From NCBI GenBank assembly GCA_036365515.1, contig CM070874.1, positions 97,260,442-97,324,441 on the forward strand: 64,000 bases of DNA, in the 5' to 3' direction. Shown piece by piece: positions 46,492 through 56,224 of this stretch (its first letter is position 1; every line of letters starts with the position of its first letter). The stretch is from Torymus aiolomorphi (taxonomy: Eukaryota; Arthropoda; Insecta; Hymenoptera; Torymidae). The translations under genes and the position numbers were made by a program. Under the pieces are notes generated by a model. The model worked only from the letters and a program-made list of their open reading frames with translations, was not told the DNA's origin and did not search any database.

Positions 46492-46689
46492 GCGTTTGTA
46501 TGAATTCAAAATATTTTTTGAAAAGTATAATATATGTACAAGAAAAAACTTTGAAGCAGCTTCCATAACTAAAAAACCTGGTAAGTAAATGGAGAAAGGA
46601 CGTACTTATCTCGAGCACTTTTCTTTTTTTACTTCTTCAAACTTATTAATACTTTTTATCATTTTTCAGGTGATGTAGATTATAACTGA
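46492..46689 (+). CDS. Putative 3'-terminal exon pair of an unrecognised gene
   Basis: A good acceptor ('ctgacatttttag') precedes an 89-nt open exon (46492-46580, RLYEFKIFFEKYNICTRKNF and on to KKPG). It ends at a consensus donor GTAAGT. After a 89-nt intron with a strong pyrimidine-rich acceptor ('atcatttttcag'), 46670-46689 completes GDVDYN and a TGA. Splicing is in phase. The product is basic with no known domain. Upstream exons were not found. The splice sites are better than expected by chance, but one intron is thin evidence. Confidence 0.3.
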
Positions 46690-47203
46690 ACGAGTTTCGA
46701 AAGATTTTGTTTATATATTTTAATACTACTTAAATGTAAAACTGTAAATATGATTTTCTGGAAATCTGATTTTTTGAGCCCTTTTCCCTTCGAAGTCTTC
46801 AATTTGTTTCTGTGTGTCGACACTCACAATTGGAGAAACCAAAAATAAAAATATACTTTCAATGTACGGCACAAATTTCAGTCGGTATGAAGAAACCCCT
46901 CAATAAAACTTTGTAATGAAAATCTCCTTTTCATAAAAAAGTATAAAAAATTAAAATGACATATAAGAAGACCTATAACAACTATTATTTTTCACTCTCT
47001 ACACGTTCATAAGGTTCGAAGCCCCCATTTCTCAGTCAATTCCCATCATCTGCATTATTCGGCATTTCTCGCCGCCATACTGAACACACGTAAGCCCTGC
47101 GTGCCAAATATCATCGACCTGAAAATAGCGCTGTCATTGTTCGACGAATCCACCCTTCAGCCGCCTTGGACCAGCCGCTACCATCGTCATCGCTAAGATA
47201 CAG

Positions 47204-47866
47204 TCAGTTCCGATATGCAGCGATGGTAGTAACATTTTTGACGGCGCTCACTTTCAAGCCTCGCTCCTCCGAGCCATCGAGGTTCGCGCTTCTTATCATA
47301 CTTGGATCCACAATAATTCTCAGGTATAACCTGGATTTCTCCAGGTCGAGAGAGAGTAGCGTGTACATGCCATCGTACAGGGCTTTGATAAGCCTCTGGC
47401 CCCGACCGCTGGTGCCGATTCTCTGCAGATTGTCCTGGATACCTGTGTAACTCGTGTAGAACAGGTATTCACGACTGGGATACACCAGCAGGAAGAATGG
47501 ACTGTTGATGTAGTGCTCCTTGCAGTATCTAACACTCAGAACTATTCGATGTTGGGACTTGCCCAGGTCGAGCATCTCGATGAAATGATTGCGGGATCTT
47601 GAGACTCCTTGATGTAATAAAGGCAGTTCTTAAACCAGTCGTAGACTAGGTCGCGTATCACGTGACTGGCGCCTGCATTGGAATATCTTTTCCGAGAACG
47701 CACTCAAATTTTCCTCGAAGGTAAATCGCTTCCTCGACTCGACGTCGCTCTCCGACGGCAAATCATCTACAAATCAAAATCTCACACTAAAAACATCCTT
47801 CTTTCCACCACGCAATCTCAACACACAAAAAAGTCAAAATCTACCATTATTCGCCTCGATATTCAT
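47204..47866 (-). pseudogene. CENP-N-like kinetochore protein gene (tentative), two frameshifts
   Basis: An ATG at 47866 opens a 22-nt exon (47845-47866, MNIEANN) spliced in phase 1 across 47767-47844 to DDLPSESDVESRKRFTFEEN. The frame shifts near the 'GGAAAAG' run (~47690), giving VIRDLVYDWFKNCLYYIKES. It shifts again near 47580, giving LDLGKSQHRIVLSVRYCKEH, FFLLVYPSREYLFYTSYTG and LLSLDLEKSRLYLRIIVDPS, with a TGA at 47204. The late part follows the strand order of CENP-N/CENP-L (a hydrophobic 'Y.VY' strand, 'TS', then an 'LDL.SR.L..L..IV' helix). CENP-N recognises centromeric nucleosomes. The family call rests on this pattern only. The 1-nt breaks could be real decay or assembly indels. Confidence 0.35.
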
Positions 47867-47899
47867 TTCTTCGATTTCTAGCCAATCGAGTATATTAAA

Positions 47900-48180
47900 T
47901 TAACACCGTATTGATCACACGTACTTAATTATTAAAAAACGCGCGGCACTCGATTAAAAAAATAACAGGCGTAGAGAGTGAGGACGAGCCGCAACGCGCG
48001 CAGACACTCGTCGCGATTGTCATTGTCGCACCGGAAAATTATAATGAGTAACTCTCTCTCTATCTCTCTCTCTCTCTCTCGCTCTCTCTCTCACGCGCGC
48101 GCGCTACTGCAGTATCTGAGAGCTGATATTGATGCGCGCGTGTAGCGATTCCGGCATGCATAAATGCGCTCTACAGACTA
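47900..48180 (-). promoter_or_regulatory. CpG-rich region upstream of the CENP-N-like gene
   Basis: CpG-rich sequence ('gagccgcaacgcgcgcagac', 'cacgcgcgcgcgctac') with a (CT)n stretch (48052-48092) lies directly 5' of the ATG at 47866. This is the layout of a TATA-less promoter or 5' leader. No specific site can be named. Confidence 0.3.
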
Positions 48181-48434
48181 ACGTTGATATAAAAATGATG
48201 CATTCTTAATTTCACGGAAAAAGCGGTTTGAACTGGAAGAGTACAGGGTTATATTATTCGCGAGTAAAGTTAAAAAGACGAATCAGCCTATTTTATGTAT
48301 ATATTTATTTTATTGTACCGATTGCTTATAATAAAAATATTACAATTACAATTAAAATACATCTGTGCCAAATTTCAGGACGATTGGATAATTTTTGCTC
48401 TTGTTATCGTGCGACAACGAAAACGCAAATTTTT

Positions 48435-48712
48435 TCAAAAATAATTTTTTTCTAAAAAACAAATGAAGATAATCTCTTGAAATTTTAACCACATATAGCT
48501 TCCAATTAGTGCAATAACTAGTTAAAATTTCAAGTCAATAAATAAATTATTTTTTGAGATATTAATTTTTTAAATATAAAAAAGTTTTCATTAATAACAA
48601 ATGACAGAGTGAAGATATTTTAAATTTTAAAAAAGGAAAATATAGGTAATTTAAATACCTTTCAAGAAAAGTTTATTATATTATTCAATGATGGCTATAA
48701 GATATGAAACTA
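48435..48712 (+). repeat. Dispersed ~280-bp repeat, copy 1 (copy 2 at 53755-54048)
   Basis: Shared landmarks are 'gaagataatctcttgaaatt', 'tttttgagatattaattttt', 'aataacaaatgacagagtga' and 'ataggtaatttaaatacctt'. The two copies are direct and roughly 85-90% alike by eye. No ORF is present. Confidence 0.75.
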
Positions 48713-48714
48713 GG

Positions 48715-48830
48715 GGGGCTGCGCCCCCAGCGTGCCTTCGGCATGCCATCCCCCCCGCCCCCAAACACACCTGCTCCTCGCTTCGCTCGTCGCCCCCCCC
48801 CCTCCCTATGTAAAAACTTCGTTTTTACAT
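48715..48830. repeat. Cluster of short GC hairpins
   Basis: Three compact stem-loops follow one another: 'gggggctgcgccccc', 'gtgccttcggcat' and 'cctcgcttcgctcg'. C-rich runs and the palindrome-like 'aaaaacttcgtttt' come next. It is non-coding. It resembles the CTTCG-centred hairpins at 62.3-63.6 kb. Confidence 0.5.
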
Positions 48831-51028
48831 AATAGGCACGACCGCAATGCTCAGAAGAACCTTATACTTTTATTATTGCAAAAATTGTAATATTTTATTT
48901 ATCGTTTTTATCATTTAAAATAAACATAAATACATCTGCAGTAGAATTTAAATAATAGTTATCCATTTACTTTTACACATTTATTTCTTCTTTTTTGTAG
49001 AAGGTTTGCGTTTTAATTCTACATGTATAAAAATATTTAGATAACTTTTTAAATAGCCTATGATGTATATAAATTTATTAAGTATTAATTGATATGATTA
49101 AAGCGCGCATGGGAATATTGAATATAAATACCATGATTGCAGTTATATTTAAAATTAAAAACATAGTTTTCATAATTTCTATTATAAATATAATAATTGG
49201 TTTTTTATTTTTATTTATGAAAAGTAATATGAAAACAAAATTTTGTTTTAATCTTATCCATAAGGTGGAGACTAGCTGCTCACGGATTTACGGGTGTTCC
49301 TAACTGCATATACCTATACAATCTCAATTACAAAAGATACTTGCGCACATATGCATATATACACTAATACCGCGAAAAGGAGAAAAACAGAAGGAGAATG
49401 CTCAATACTGATGCATTCGGCAACGGCAATCTGGCTTAGCCCTGCGATCTGCGTGCATGAATATACTTATACTGCAGCAGTCGTAACGGCTACGCTAGGT
49501 ACCTCGGCTCACGGTCGTACACACTTTCCGGACCTATGTGACCGTGCCTCACTGTCTCGGCTAGACTGCGTTCGCACACCAAGTACAGCGGAAAAACACA
49601 TGCGACTCACGCAACCGCGAGCGCTCCCTGTATGTATAAGATATATCTATATATATATACATATGATCGCGCGCGCTTTCTGCTACTGCTGAGTAGTGCC
49701 GCGTGCCGTGGCGCACATTTGTCCATGGTGTGTGTTGTCAACAATCGAATTGTCTGGCTCCCGGCGTCCCCAGCGATAACTGTGGCTGCTGTAGTATGCC
49801 GCCCTGGTGAATCGTGTTCGCCCTTGCATCGTGTTCGCCGATTGTCGATGATTCGTCGGAGATGGGAAGGCAGTGTGTCAGCGGAGAGAGCAGATTTAGT
49901 AAGCATTTTCTCGTTTCTAACCTCTCTGATGGGTGAGCTGATGGTACTTTCGCTTGTTGCAGGTATCTGTGGCAGCGAGAGTAGTGTAAACGACGGGTAC
50001 TGTTGCAGACTGTTTCTTGGATGTGGAAATGTTGTCTGAGTCATCTATTTATTAATTATATGTGGTTTTTAGGTGCTCAACTTTCCTTGTTTGGCTCTTA
50101 CAGTAGTGACTATTATTTTTACAGTTAAGCTGCTGCTTGTGTCTCTACTCTCAGGCTGTTGCTGTTTCCAGCAGTGAAACAGCGGTTAAAGGTCTCCACC
50201 AGTCCTTCCCCTCTAGTTGTTACAGGAAGCTGGTACAGTGAGTGAACAACAGCCATTGCTGCAGACTTTTCTTTTGTATGGTATGTTTTTTTTAATTCTT
50301 CTATTTATTAGTCATATGTGATTTTTAGGTGCTCAACTCTCCTCGCTTATCCCCAAGAATAGGGACTGATCTGCTGTTCATGTGCTTTGCTGATCTCTAG
50401 GCTGAGGCAGTCCCTGACATGAAACCCAATTGACGGTCTCTGTCACTACTTTCCTCCTCGGTGGTGTGGTTACTGACATAGTGGATCGCTGTTAGATGAT
50501 TCTCAGCAGACTGGCATCCATGGAGTAGTGCCAGCCTAGACTGTCCAGCCCTATTTTGCAACTTCTACAGCTCTAAGTGATCTTCGAGTGTTAGTGCTTT
50601 AAAGTGTGAGGGGATAGATAATAAGAACTGGGAAATATTATATAAGTGCTGTGTGTGTTGTTAAATGCGATAAGGGTAGGTAGTTGTCCCTGGTAATATT
50701 AACTCGTCTATTTAATTTATAAGTTTAGTCAGGGTGTAAGAACTCGCTTCAGGGTATCTGTTGTATTAAAATACATCATTATGTATTTCGCAGACTTCTA
50801 CCCAGTGAGACTTGACTATTTAATAGTTTTCTACATGCTGTAAGACTGAGTCAGCTAGAACATTGCATTCTTTATGCATTGAAATTTACCATATTACAAC
50901 ATTTATAGCTCATACATTACACAAAAGTTTTTTTTGTATATATGATATTCCTTTAACATGTACTTATATAATATTACACAATTTTGATTCTTTTAGTTCA
51001 ATCGCTTAGGTCCTGGGAACATAGTTAG
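48831..51028. other. Region without a supported gene; decayed ~256-bp duplication
   Basis: 48831-49270 is AT-rich. 49270-50040 has balanced composition and overlapping frames on both strands (for example 49607-50044) but no domain or splice support. At 50042 and 50298 a segment beginning 'ctatttattaattatatgtg' to 'tttttaggtgctcaact' is repeated in direct orientation, and similarity extends at lower level for about 250 bp. 50570-51028 is AT-rich. Perhaps a non-coding transcript or an old retroelement; I cannot tell. Confidence 0.35.
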
Positions 51029-51030
51029 TA

Positions 51031-52324
51031 CGAGGGTCATTTGATAAGTACCTAGCCTACAAATGAAAACACCAAAATTTTACAAAAAATAAAATTTATT
51101 TTTCAATGTAGTCTCCTTTTAGTTGAATACACTTGGTCCAGCGGTGTTCCAATTTTTTTAACCCCGTTGAAAAAAATGTTTTCTCTTGGTTTGCAAAATA
51201 GGCCTCCGTGGCGGCGATTATTTCGTTATTGGAGTGGAATCTCTTCCCGGCGAGCGAATTTTTTAGGTTCGGAAACAAAAAAAAGTCGCACGGAGCCAAA
51301 TCTGGAGAATACGGTGGATGGGGCAGCAGTTCGTAGCGTAATTCGACCAATTTAGCCGTGGCGAGTGCAGAAGTGTGAGCCGGTGCATTATCGTGGTGGA
51401 AAAGCACTTTCTTTTTAGACAAATGGGGCCGTTTTTCTTCTAACACGGCGTAAAATCGGCTCAGTAGTTCGGCGTAGTACTGTCCTGTGACCGTTTTGCC
51501 CTTCTCCAGATAGTCAATAAAAATCACACCTTGAGAATCCCAGAAAACAGTGGCCATCACCTTTCCGGTCGACGGGACCGTCTTCGCCTTCTTCCGAGCA
51601 GGTTCACCGGGTAAGGTCCACTGTTTTGACTGCTCCTTGGTCTCTGGAGTGTAGTAGTGAATCCATGTTTCGTCGACGGTCACGTAACGACGCAAAAACT
51701 CTTTTGGATTGCGATTAAACAGCTCCAAACACTGCTCTGAACTGGTCACACGGATGCGCTTGTTGTCTGCAGTCAGCAAACGCGGCACCCACCTTGCTGA
51801 CAGCTTCCTCATGCCTAAAATCTCATGTAGGATATGCCACACGCGTTCTTCTGAGATGCCTACTATCGCAGCTATCTCGTGCACCTTTAATCGGCGGTTT
51901 GACAAAACAATATCGTGTATTTTTGTCACGTTCTCCTCCGTAGTGGCTGTTTTCGGAGCATCTGGGCGTGGATCATCAAAAACCGACGTACGACCACGTT
52001 GAAACTCGTTATACCAAAATTTAACGGTCGCCATCGAAGGAGAAGCATCCCCATACACTGCATCCAAGCGTTCTTTAATTTCACTGCGCGATTTCCCTTC
52101 CAAAAACAAGAATCAAATCACCGACCGATATTGTTCTTTCTCCATTTTTTCAAAAATCAACGGACACATTTGCTTTCACACGCTCTCAAAAATAAACTAC
52201 AACTCCGATCCGGCTGAAATTTCGTCTGTAACCGTTTACAGGAAGATACTGCACTGTAGTGTATTTCTGGTGCGATAGTGGCACCATCTGGCGGTGAGGC
52301 TAGGTACTTGTCAAATGACCCTCG
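51031..52324 (-). mobile_element. Complete mariner element (~1.29 kb)
   Basis: The element is bounded by TA (51029-51030 and 52325-52326), with ~28-bp inverted termini beginning CGAGGGTCATTTGATAAGT (one mismatch on the other side, GACAAGT). The transposase gene fills most of it on the minus strand. Length, target and layout are those of a mariner element, and the only obvious damage is a nonsense codon near the start of the gene. Confidence 0.92.
51096..52145 (-). pseudogene. Mariner transposase, DD34D, one nonsense codon
   Basis: An ATG at 52145 gives MEKEQYRSVI, then TGA at 52113-52115. The same frame continues FLFLEGKSRSEIKERL to the natural stop at 51096, about 349 codons in all. The N-terminal paired HTH region spans ~residues 10-115 (KIHDIVLSNRRLKVHEIAAI, VGISEERVWHIL). 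Catalytic residues are Asp in VTVDETWIHYY, Asp in FHHDNAPAH and Asp in YSPDLAPCDFFLFPNLK (34-residue spacing). WVPRLLT-like and YSPDLAP motifs are as in active mariners. Apart from the TGA, which looks like a CGA-to-TGA change, the frame is intact, so inactivation appears recent. Starting at a non-ATG codon after the stop is possible but unlikely. Confidence 0.85.
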
Positions 52325-52509
52325 TAGGTTAAGCTGGGTAATCTTATATTAAATTTTTTAAATTTGTTATTAAAAATCTTTTTGTAATATGTGTTTATCC
52401 CATTGAATATTGTAATCAAATGTAATTTTGTATCTTATTATTATGTTTTTGTAATTATATTATCTTTGGAATGTTATGTTGATTTTTTCCATCTTATTTA
52501 GAGCTATTG

Positions 52510-53290
52510 TATCGAATACTTCTGTGCAAATCTAATTCTGTTAAATAATAAGCGAAAATTCACTATACGTGTATTGGGGTATTAAAAATCATGTTTATAC
52601 GTTTGATGATCCAGAAATTATTGTACATAAAAATGTTAATTGGGAATAAGTTTTGTTTAAACTATATCTATATGCTTTGTATTTAACAGTTTTATTGAAA
52701 GTCAAATTCTTGTATGATAAGCGAAAATCGACTATTTCAGGTGTATTTAGGCATTAAAAATCGTTTTTATAGGTCTAAGCGGTCAGGAATCCATTTTATA
52801 TGAAAATGTTAAATGGGAAAAAGTTTTATTTAAATATTATCTAGAACTTTTGTATTGAACATGTTTGTGTAAAATCAAATCCTGTCAAGTTTTAGCCGAA
52901 AATCGTCCATTTTATGTATATTTTGACGTTTAAAATCGTTTTTATAAGTCTAACTCGTCAGGAGTTGATTTTACACGAAAATGTTAAATAGAAAAAGTTT
53001 TGTTTAAATATTATCTACAACTTTTACATTTAACATGTTTGTGTAAAATCAAATCCTGTCAAGTTATAGCCGAAAATCGTCCATTTTATGTATATTTTGG
53101 CGTTTAAAATCGTTTTTATAAGTGTAACTTATCAGGAGTTCATTTTACACAAAAGTGATAAATAGGAAAAAATTTTGTTTAAATATTATCTCCAACTTTT
53201 GTATTTAACATTTTTGTGTAAAATCAAATTCTGTCAAGTGATAGCCGAAAATCGTCCATTTTTGACCTTTTTTGCCGTTTTTCGCAGTCA
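52510..53290 (+). repeat. ~173-bp tandem satellite, 4-5 divergent units
   Basis: The phrase 'gcgaaaat'/'gccgaaaatcg' recurs at about 52551, 52721, 52893, 53070 and 53243, giving periods of about 170, 172, 177 and 173. Each unit runs through 'cgttttataagtctaa'-like, 'tcaggagttcattttacac' and 'ttttgtttaaatattatct' to 'aaatcaaatcctgtcaagt'. The last three units are clearly more alike than the first two. It is non-coding. 53290-53754 has no gene. Confidence 0.8.
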
Positions 53291-53754
53291 TCTTGGCAAA
53301 TATTGCTCGTAGAAAAAAGTGTCCAACAGATAAAAGGTGTATTTTAATTAGTTTTAGCAGATACACCTGTAGATACAAGCTTAAAATTAATTTTTCTAGT
53401 CATTAAGCTTAAAAATCGATATTTTGAAATATTTCTTTGTGCTCGCATTTTTTTAATTTTTTATCGATCGATCTCAATTGAGAACCACGACTTAGGTATA
53501 ATTAGAGGAGTATTTTCCCGCGATCCCGATGGAATCGGTTGAAAATTCATTGAGATAATTGAGGAACTTGCGTACATACGGGCGTACAGACATACATACA
53601 TCACAGAAAACGCTTAAAACGCACTCATTTTGACTGGGAAAGACTTTTCTTGTATCAAATTATTAGTTTTTGAAGTCAGACAATTTTCGCTCTGGTGAAA
53701 TTATAAGGCTCTCCCGAGCAGCGGTCGTGCCTAAAAATCGGAAAAACTAAAAAT

Positions 53755-54048
53755 TCAAAATTGTTCTTTGGAAAATAATTTTTTTTCTAAGGAACAAATG
53801 AAGATAATCTCTTGAAATTTTAACCAGATATAGCCTTCAATTACTACAATAACTGGTTAAAATTTCAAATCGATAAATATAATATTTTTTGAGATATTAA
53901 TTTTTGAAATATAAAAATGTTTTCCTTAATAACAAATGACAGAGTGAAGATATTTTAAATTTAAAAAAAAAGAAAATGTAGGTAATTTGAATACCTTTTA
54001 AGAGAAGTTTATTATTTTATGTAATAATTACTATAAGATACAAAAAAA
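53755..54048 (+). repeat. Dispersed ~280-bp repeat, copy 2
   Basis: Direct relative of 48435-48712. It is followed by a (CA)n tract (54212-54250) and a segment ending 'agctttctctttgaggaagc' (54364-54383) that belongs to the repeat family seen again at 59340-59530 and 59757-59935. Confidence 0.7.
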
Positions 54049-54211
54049 TAAAAAAAACTAAAAATTCAAAATCGTTTTTTGGTTATTAAACAAAAGAAAA
54101 TCTATAAAATCCCAAATCCATCAGGGTACTTGCCTTTTGCCGCAAGACGAAGGGAATAAGCTTTACCCGACGAAAATCGGTTGATTAGTTTCGGAGATAT
54201 TAAGAGTTGAA

Positions 54212-54254
<43 letters not shown>

Positions 54255-54460
54255 TACATCCACGAAATCAAAAATCATCAAAATCAAATAATATACACAT
54301 ATACCACCATAAAACATCTTTTTGAAGACTTTTTTTTTTCGAAAATTTTTTTCACCGTTACAAAGCTTTCTCTTTGAGGAAGCAAAAAATTTTATCGATC
54401 CAGCGTACGAATTATATATTTTATACAAATGCTCGCCTTTTTCCGAAGTCTATAATATAT

Positions 54461-56224
54461 TTATATACGTGTCCGACGCCACTTCAAAGCATACAAGTCC
54501 AAATCGTTCACCTCCTTATCGTCTATGTCATCCGGATGCATCCTTCGCATGTAAACTATTCTATTACCGACGTTCTGCTGGTACCTGTAATTGTCGCCCA
54601 GTACTGTCTTACCATTCGACAGCAATCTGAATTTATTCATCTACAACAAAGAATCATCATCGTATATAATTTTCATCGAAAGTTTTTATAAAAAGAAAAA
54701 AAAAAATTGCCCAGCACCTGTTTGTACGATATGGCTACGGGCTCAGCAAAGACGATCCAGGTGACGACCTCGCTGCAGGGCGGGGTTGTTAGCGAGCCCT
54801 TGTAAGTGTAGTAAGTGTCGTGGTCGCGCGGCAACAGCCACGACAGTATTAGCGTTTCGTTGAGCTGCGTCTGTGTGTTCGCGCACTGCACCTCTGGTAG
54901 GAAACGGAGCAGTGGCTGCAGCAGACGGTTGTCTTCTTCGACTACCTTGATCGGTTAGCTTTGATTATGGGGAGAATGTGTATATATATTTATTTATAGA
55001 TAAGAAGGTGAGAGTTGCCCGCTTACTTGAAAAAATACCGCCACTACGGCCAGTCCATCGTCGTTCAGCAAAGCTCTATCTATGGTCGGGTACTTCGTGT
55101 TCCGATGGACCAAGTGCATCTCCAAGGAGTATCTGATGTGCAGAGCAACGATTATACATTGTTATATATACACGGAGAGAAATTTTAGAGTAAAAATTAC
55201 CAAGGTGCCTTGGCAGCGCATGGATAGACTGTCAAAAGCCGTGATATTCCCAGGTTTCTAATACAATTTATAAGTTTCCCAGGAAAAACTACCATAACCA
55301 CTTAAAAAAAATACCAAATTATCTGAATAAAAATTACCAGACACACTAGTAAAAATTGAGGTCTAGTCATTTTTACAAGGTAACCTAAGAATTTTTACTA
55401 AGAAAACTGATAAATTTTACCAAATAACCTGGTATTTGTGTACTCGCGCATGCGCACTGCGCATTATTGTGTTTCAGAAGATTGATACTAGAGGCGTGCG
55501 CGACGTTAAAATGAAAACAATACACATATTTTCAGTAAGTAATAACGGCGATTCAAATGACTGTTGGTAACAGCTTCCATGGCGCAGTCGGTAGAACATC
55601 GGACTCTCAACCCAAAGATCGTCGGATCGAATCCCGCTTCCGTAAAAATTTTTTTCAGTTTAATATTTTTTCATTCTTGTTTCTGTTTCTATTTCTATAT
55701 TAAAATGCTATATATCCATCAATATGGATAAAAAAAAGTTAATTTTTTTAATTTAAATTAACTAAAAAAATTTTACCAAGGCACTTTGGTAAAAAGTTTG
55801 AAATTGTCAGTCTGTCCATCCATTACCATAGAAACTGGTAATTTTGTCTCGAATATTTGTAATTTTCATTACAAAATTTCTCTCCGTGTATATACGTGCT
55901 GCACGTGCAGGCCATAATATATTGTAAACGCATGCGTTTACCGATCTTTACCGGCCGAACGGCCTAATAAAACATAGTAAAATACGACCACTACTCTAGT
56001 CGAACACTCGGCAGATATGATCATTTTCTTTTTAAAAAGCTCTATTCGTATATATAGTCGTACGTTACGGCTGACGTACAATATTAAAGATACACTTTCA
56101 CCTGATCCCGTGGAGCAGGTGCTCGGAGCCCCAGCTGTTTTTCATGCCCCAGTGGAAATGCAGGCTCTCCAGCTCGTAGACGTTGTCGCGAAGAAGGGCG
56201 CCGAAGATCTGGGGCACCGGTTTC
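54461..56224 (-). CDS. Alpha-carbonic anhydrase, 3' four exons
   Basis: Exons: 56102-56224, 55027-55132, 54718-54945 and 54461-54640 (stop TAA at 54461-54463). Introns are GT-AG and every junction is in phase. Alpha-CAs hydrate CO2 to bicarbonate at a zinc ion. The zinc ligands are visible as two His in ESLHFHWG and one in LEMHLVHRN. The Thr gate is in [16 protein letters not shown], and GSEHLLHGI and [11 protein letters not shown] are typical. The C-terminus reads [18 protein letters not shown] and ends KWRRTRI. A Leu replaces the usual Gln just before HFHWG. The N-terminal third (signal peptide if any, and the proton-shuttle His region) is absent. It should lie further right on this strand, but I find no such exon up to 64000, so it is either outside the window beyond a long repeat-filled intron or lost. 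It looks catalytically competent otherwise. Confidence 0.9.
55171..55888. mobile_element. 718-bp MITE-like element in a carbonic anhydrase intron, with a tRNA-like core
   Basis: Terminal inverted repeats CACGGAGAGAAATTTT (55171-55186) and their complement (55873-55888) are embedded in TATATA on both sides, fitting a TA target. Subterminal 'accaaggtgccttgg' and 'accaaggcactttggt' recur near both ends. It lies wholly within intron 55133-56101. A tRNA-like unit is inside. No transposase is present. Confidence 0.7.
55572..55645 (+). repeat. tRNA-like sequence inside the MITE
   Basis: It has an A-box-like TGGCGCAGTCGG, an anticodon-loop-like 'actctcaaccc', and a B-box-like GGATCGAATCC, spaced as in a tRNA. 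Acceptor and T stems pair poorly, so it is more likely a captured tRNA pseudogene or SINE head than a working tRNA. The Pol III boxes could still drive transcription of the element. Confidence 0.45.

Noticed and set aside
49294..50044. 132-145-codon overlapping frames
   Set aside because: Frames are open on both strands at once, with no motif and no splice signals of note.
54322..54691. Plus-strand frames of 102-105 codons
   Set aside because: Antisense to the last carbonic anhydrase exon, which has clear family identity.
55572..55645. Functional tRNA gene
   Set aside because: A and B boxes are present, but acceptor and T stems do not pair well and it sits inside a MITE.
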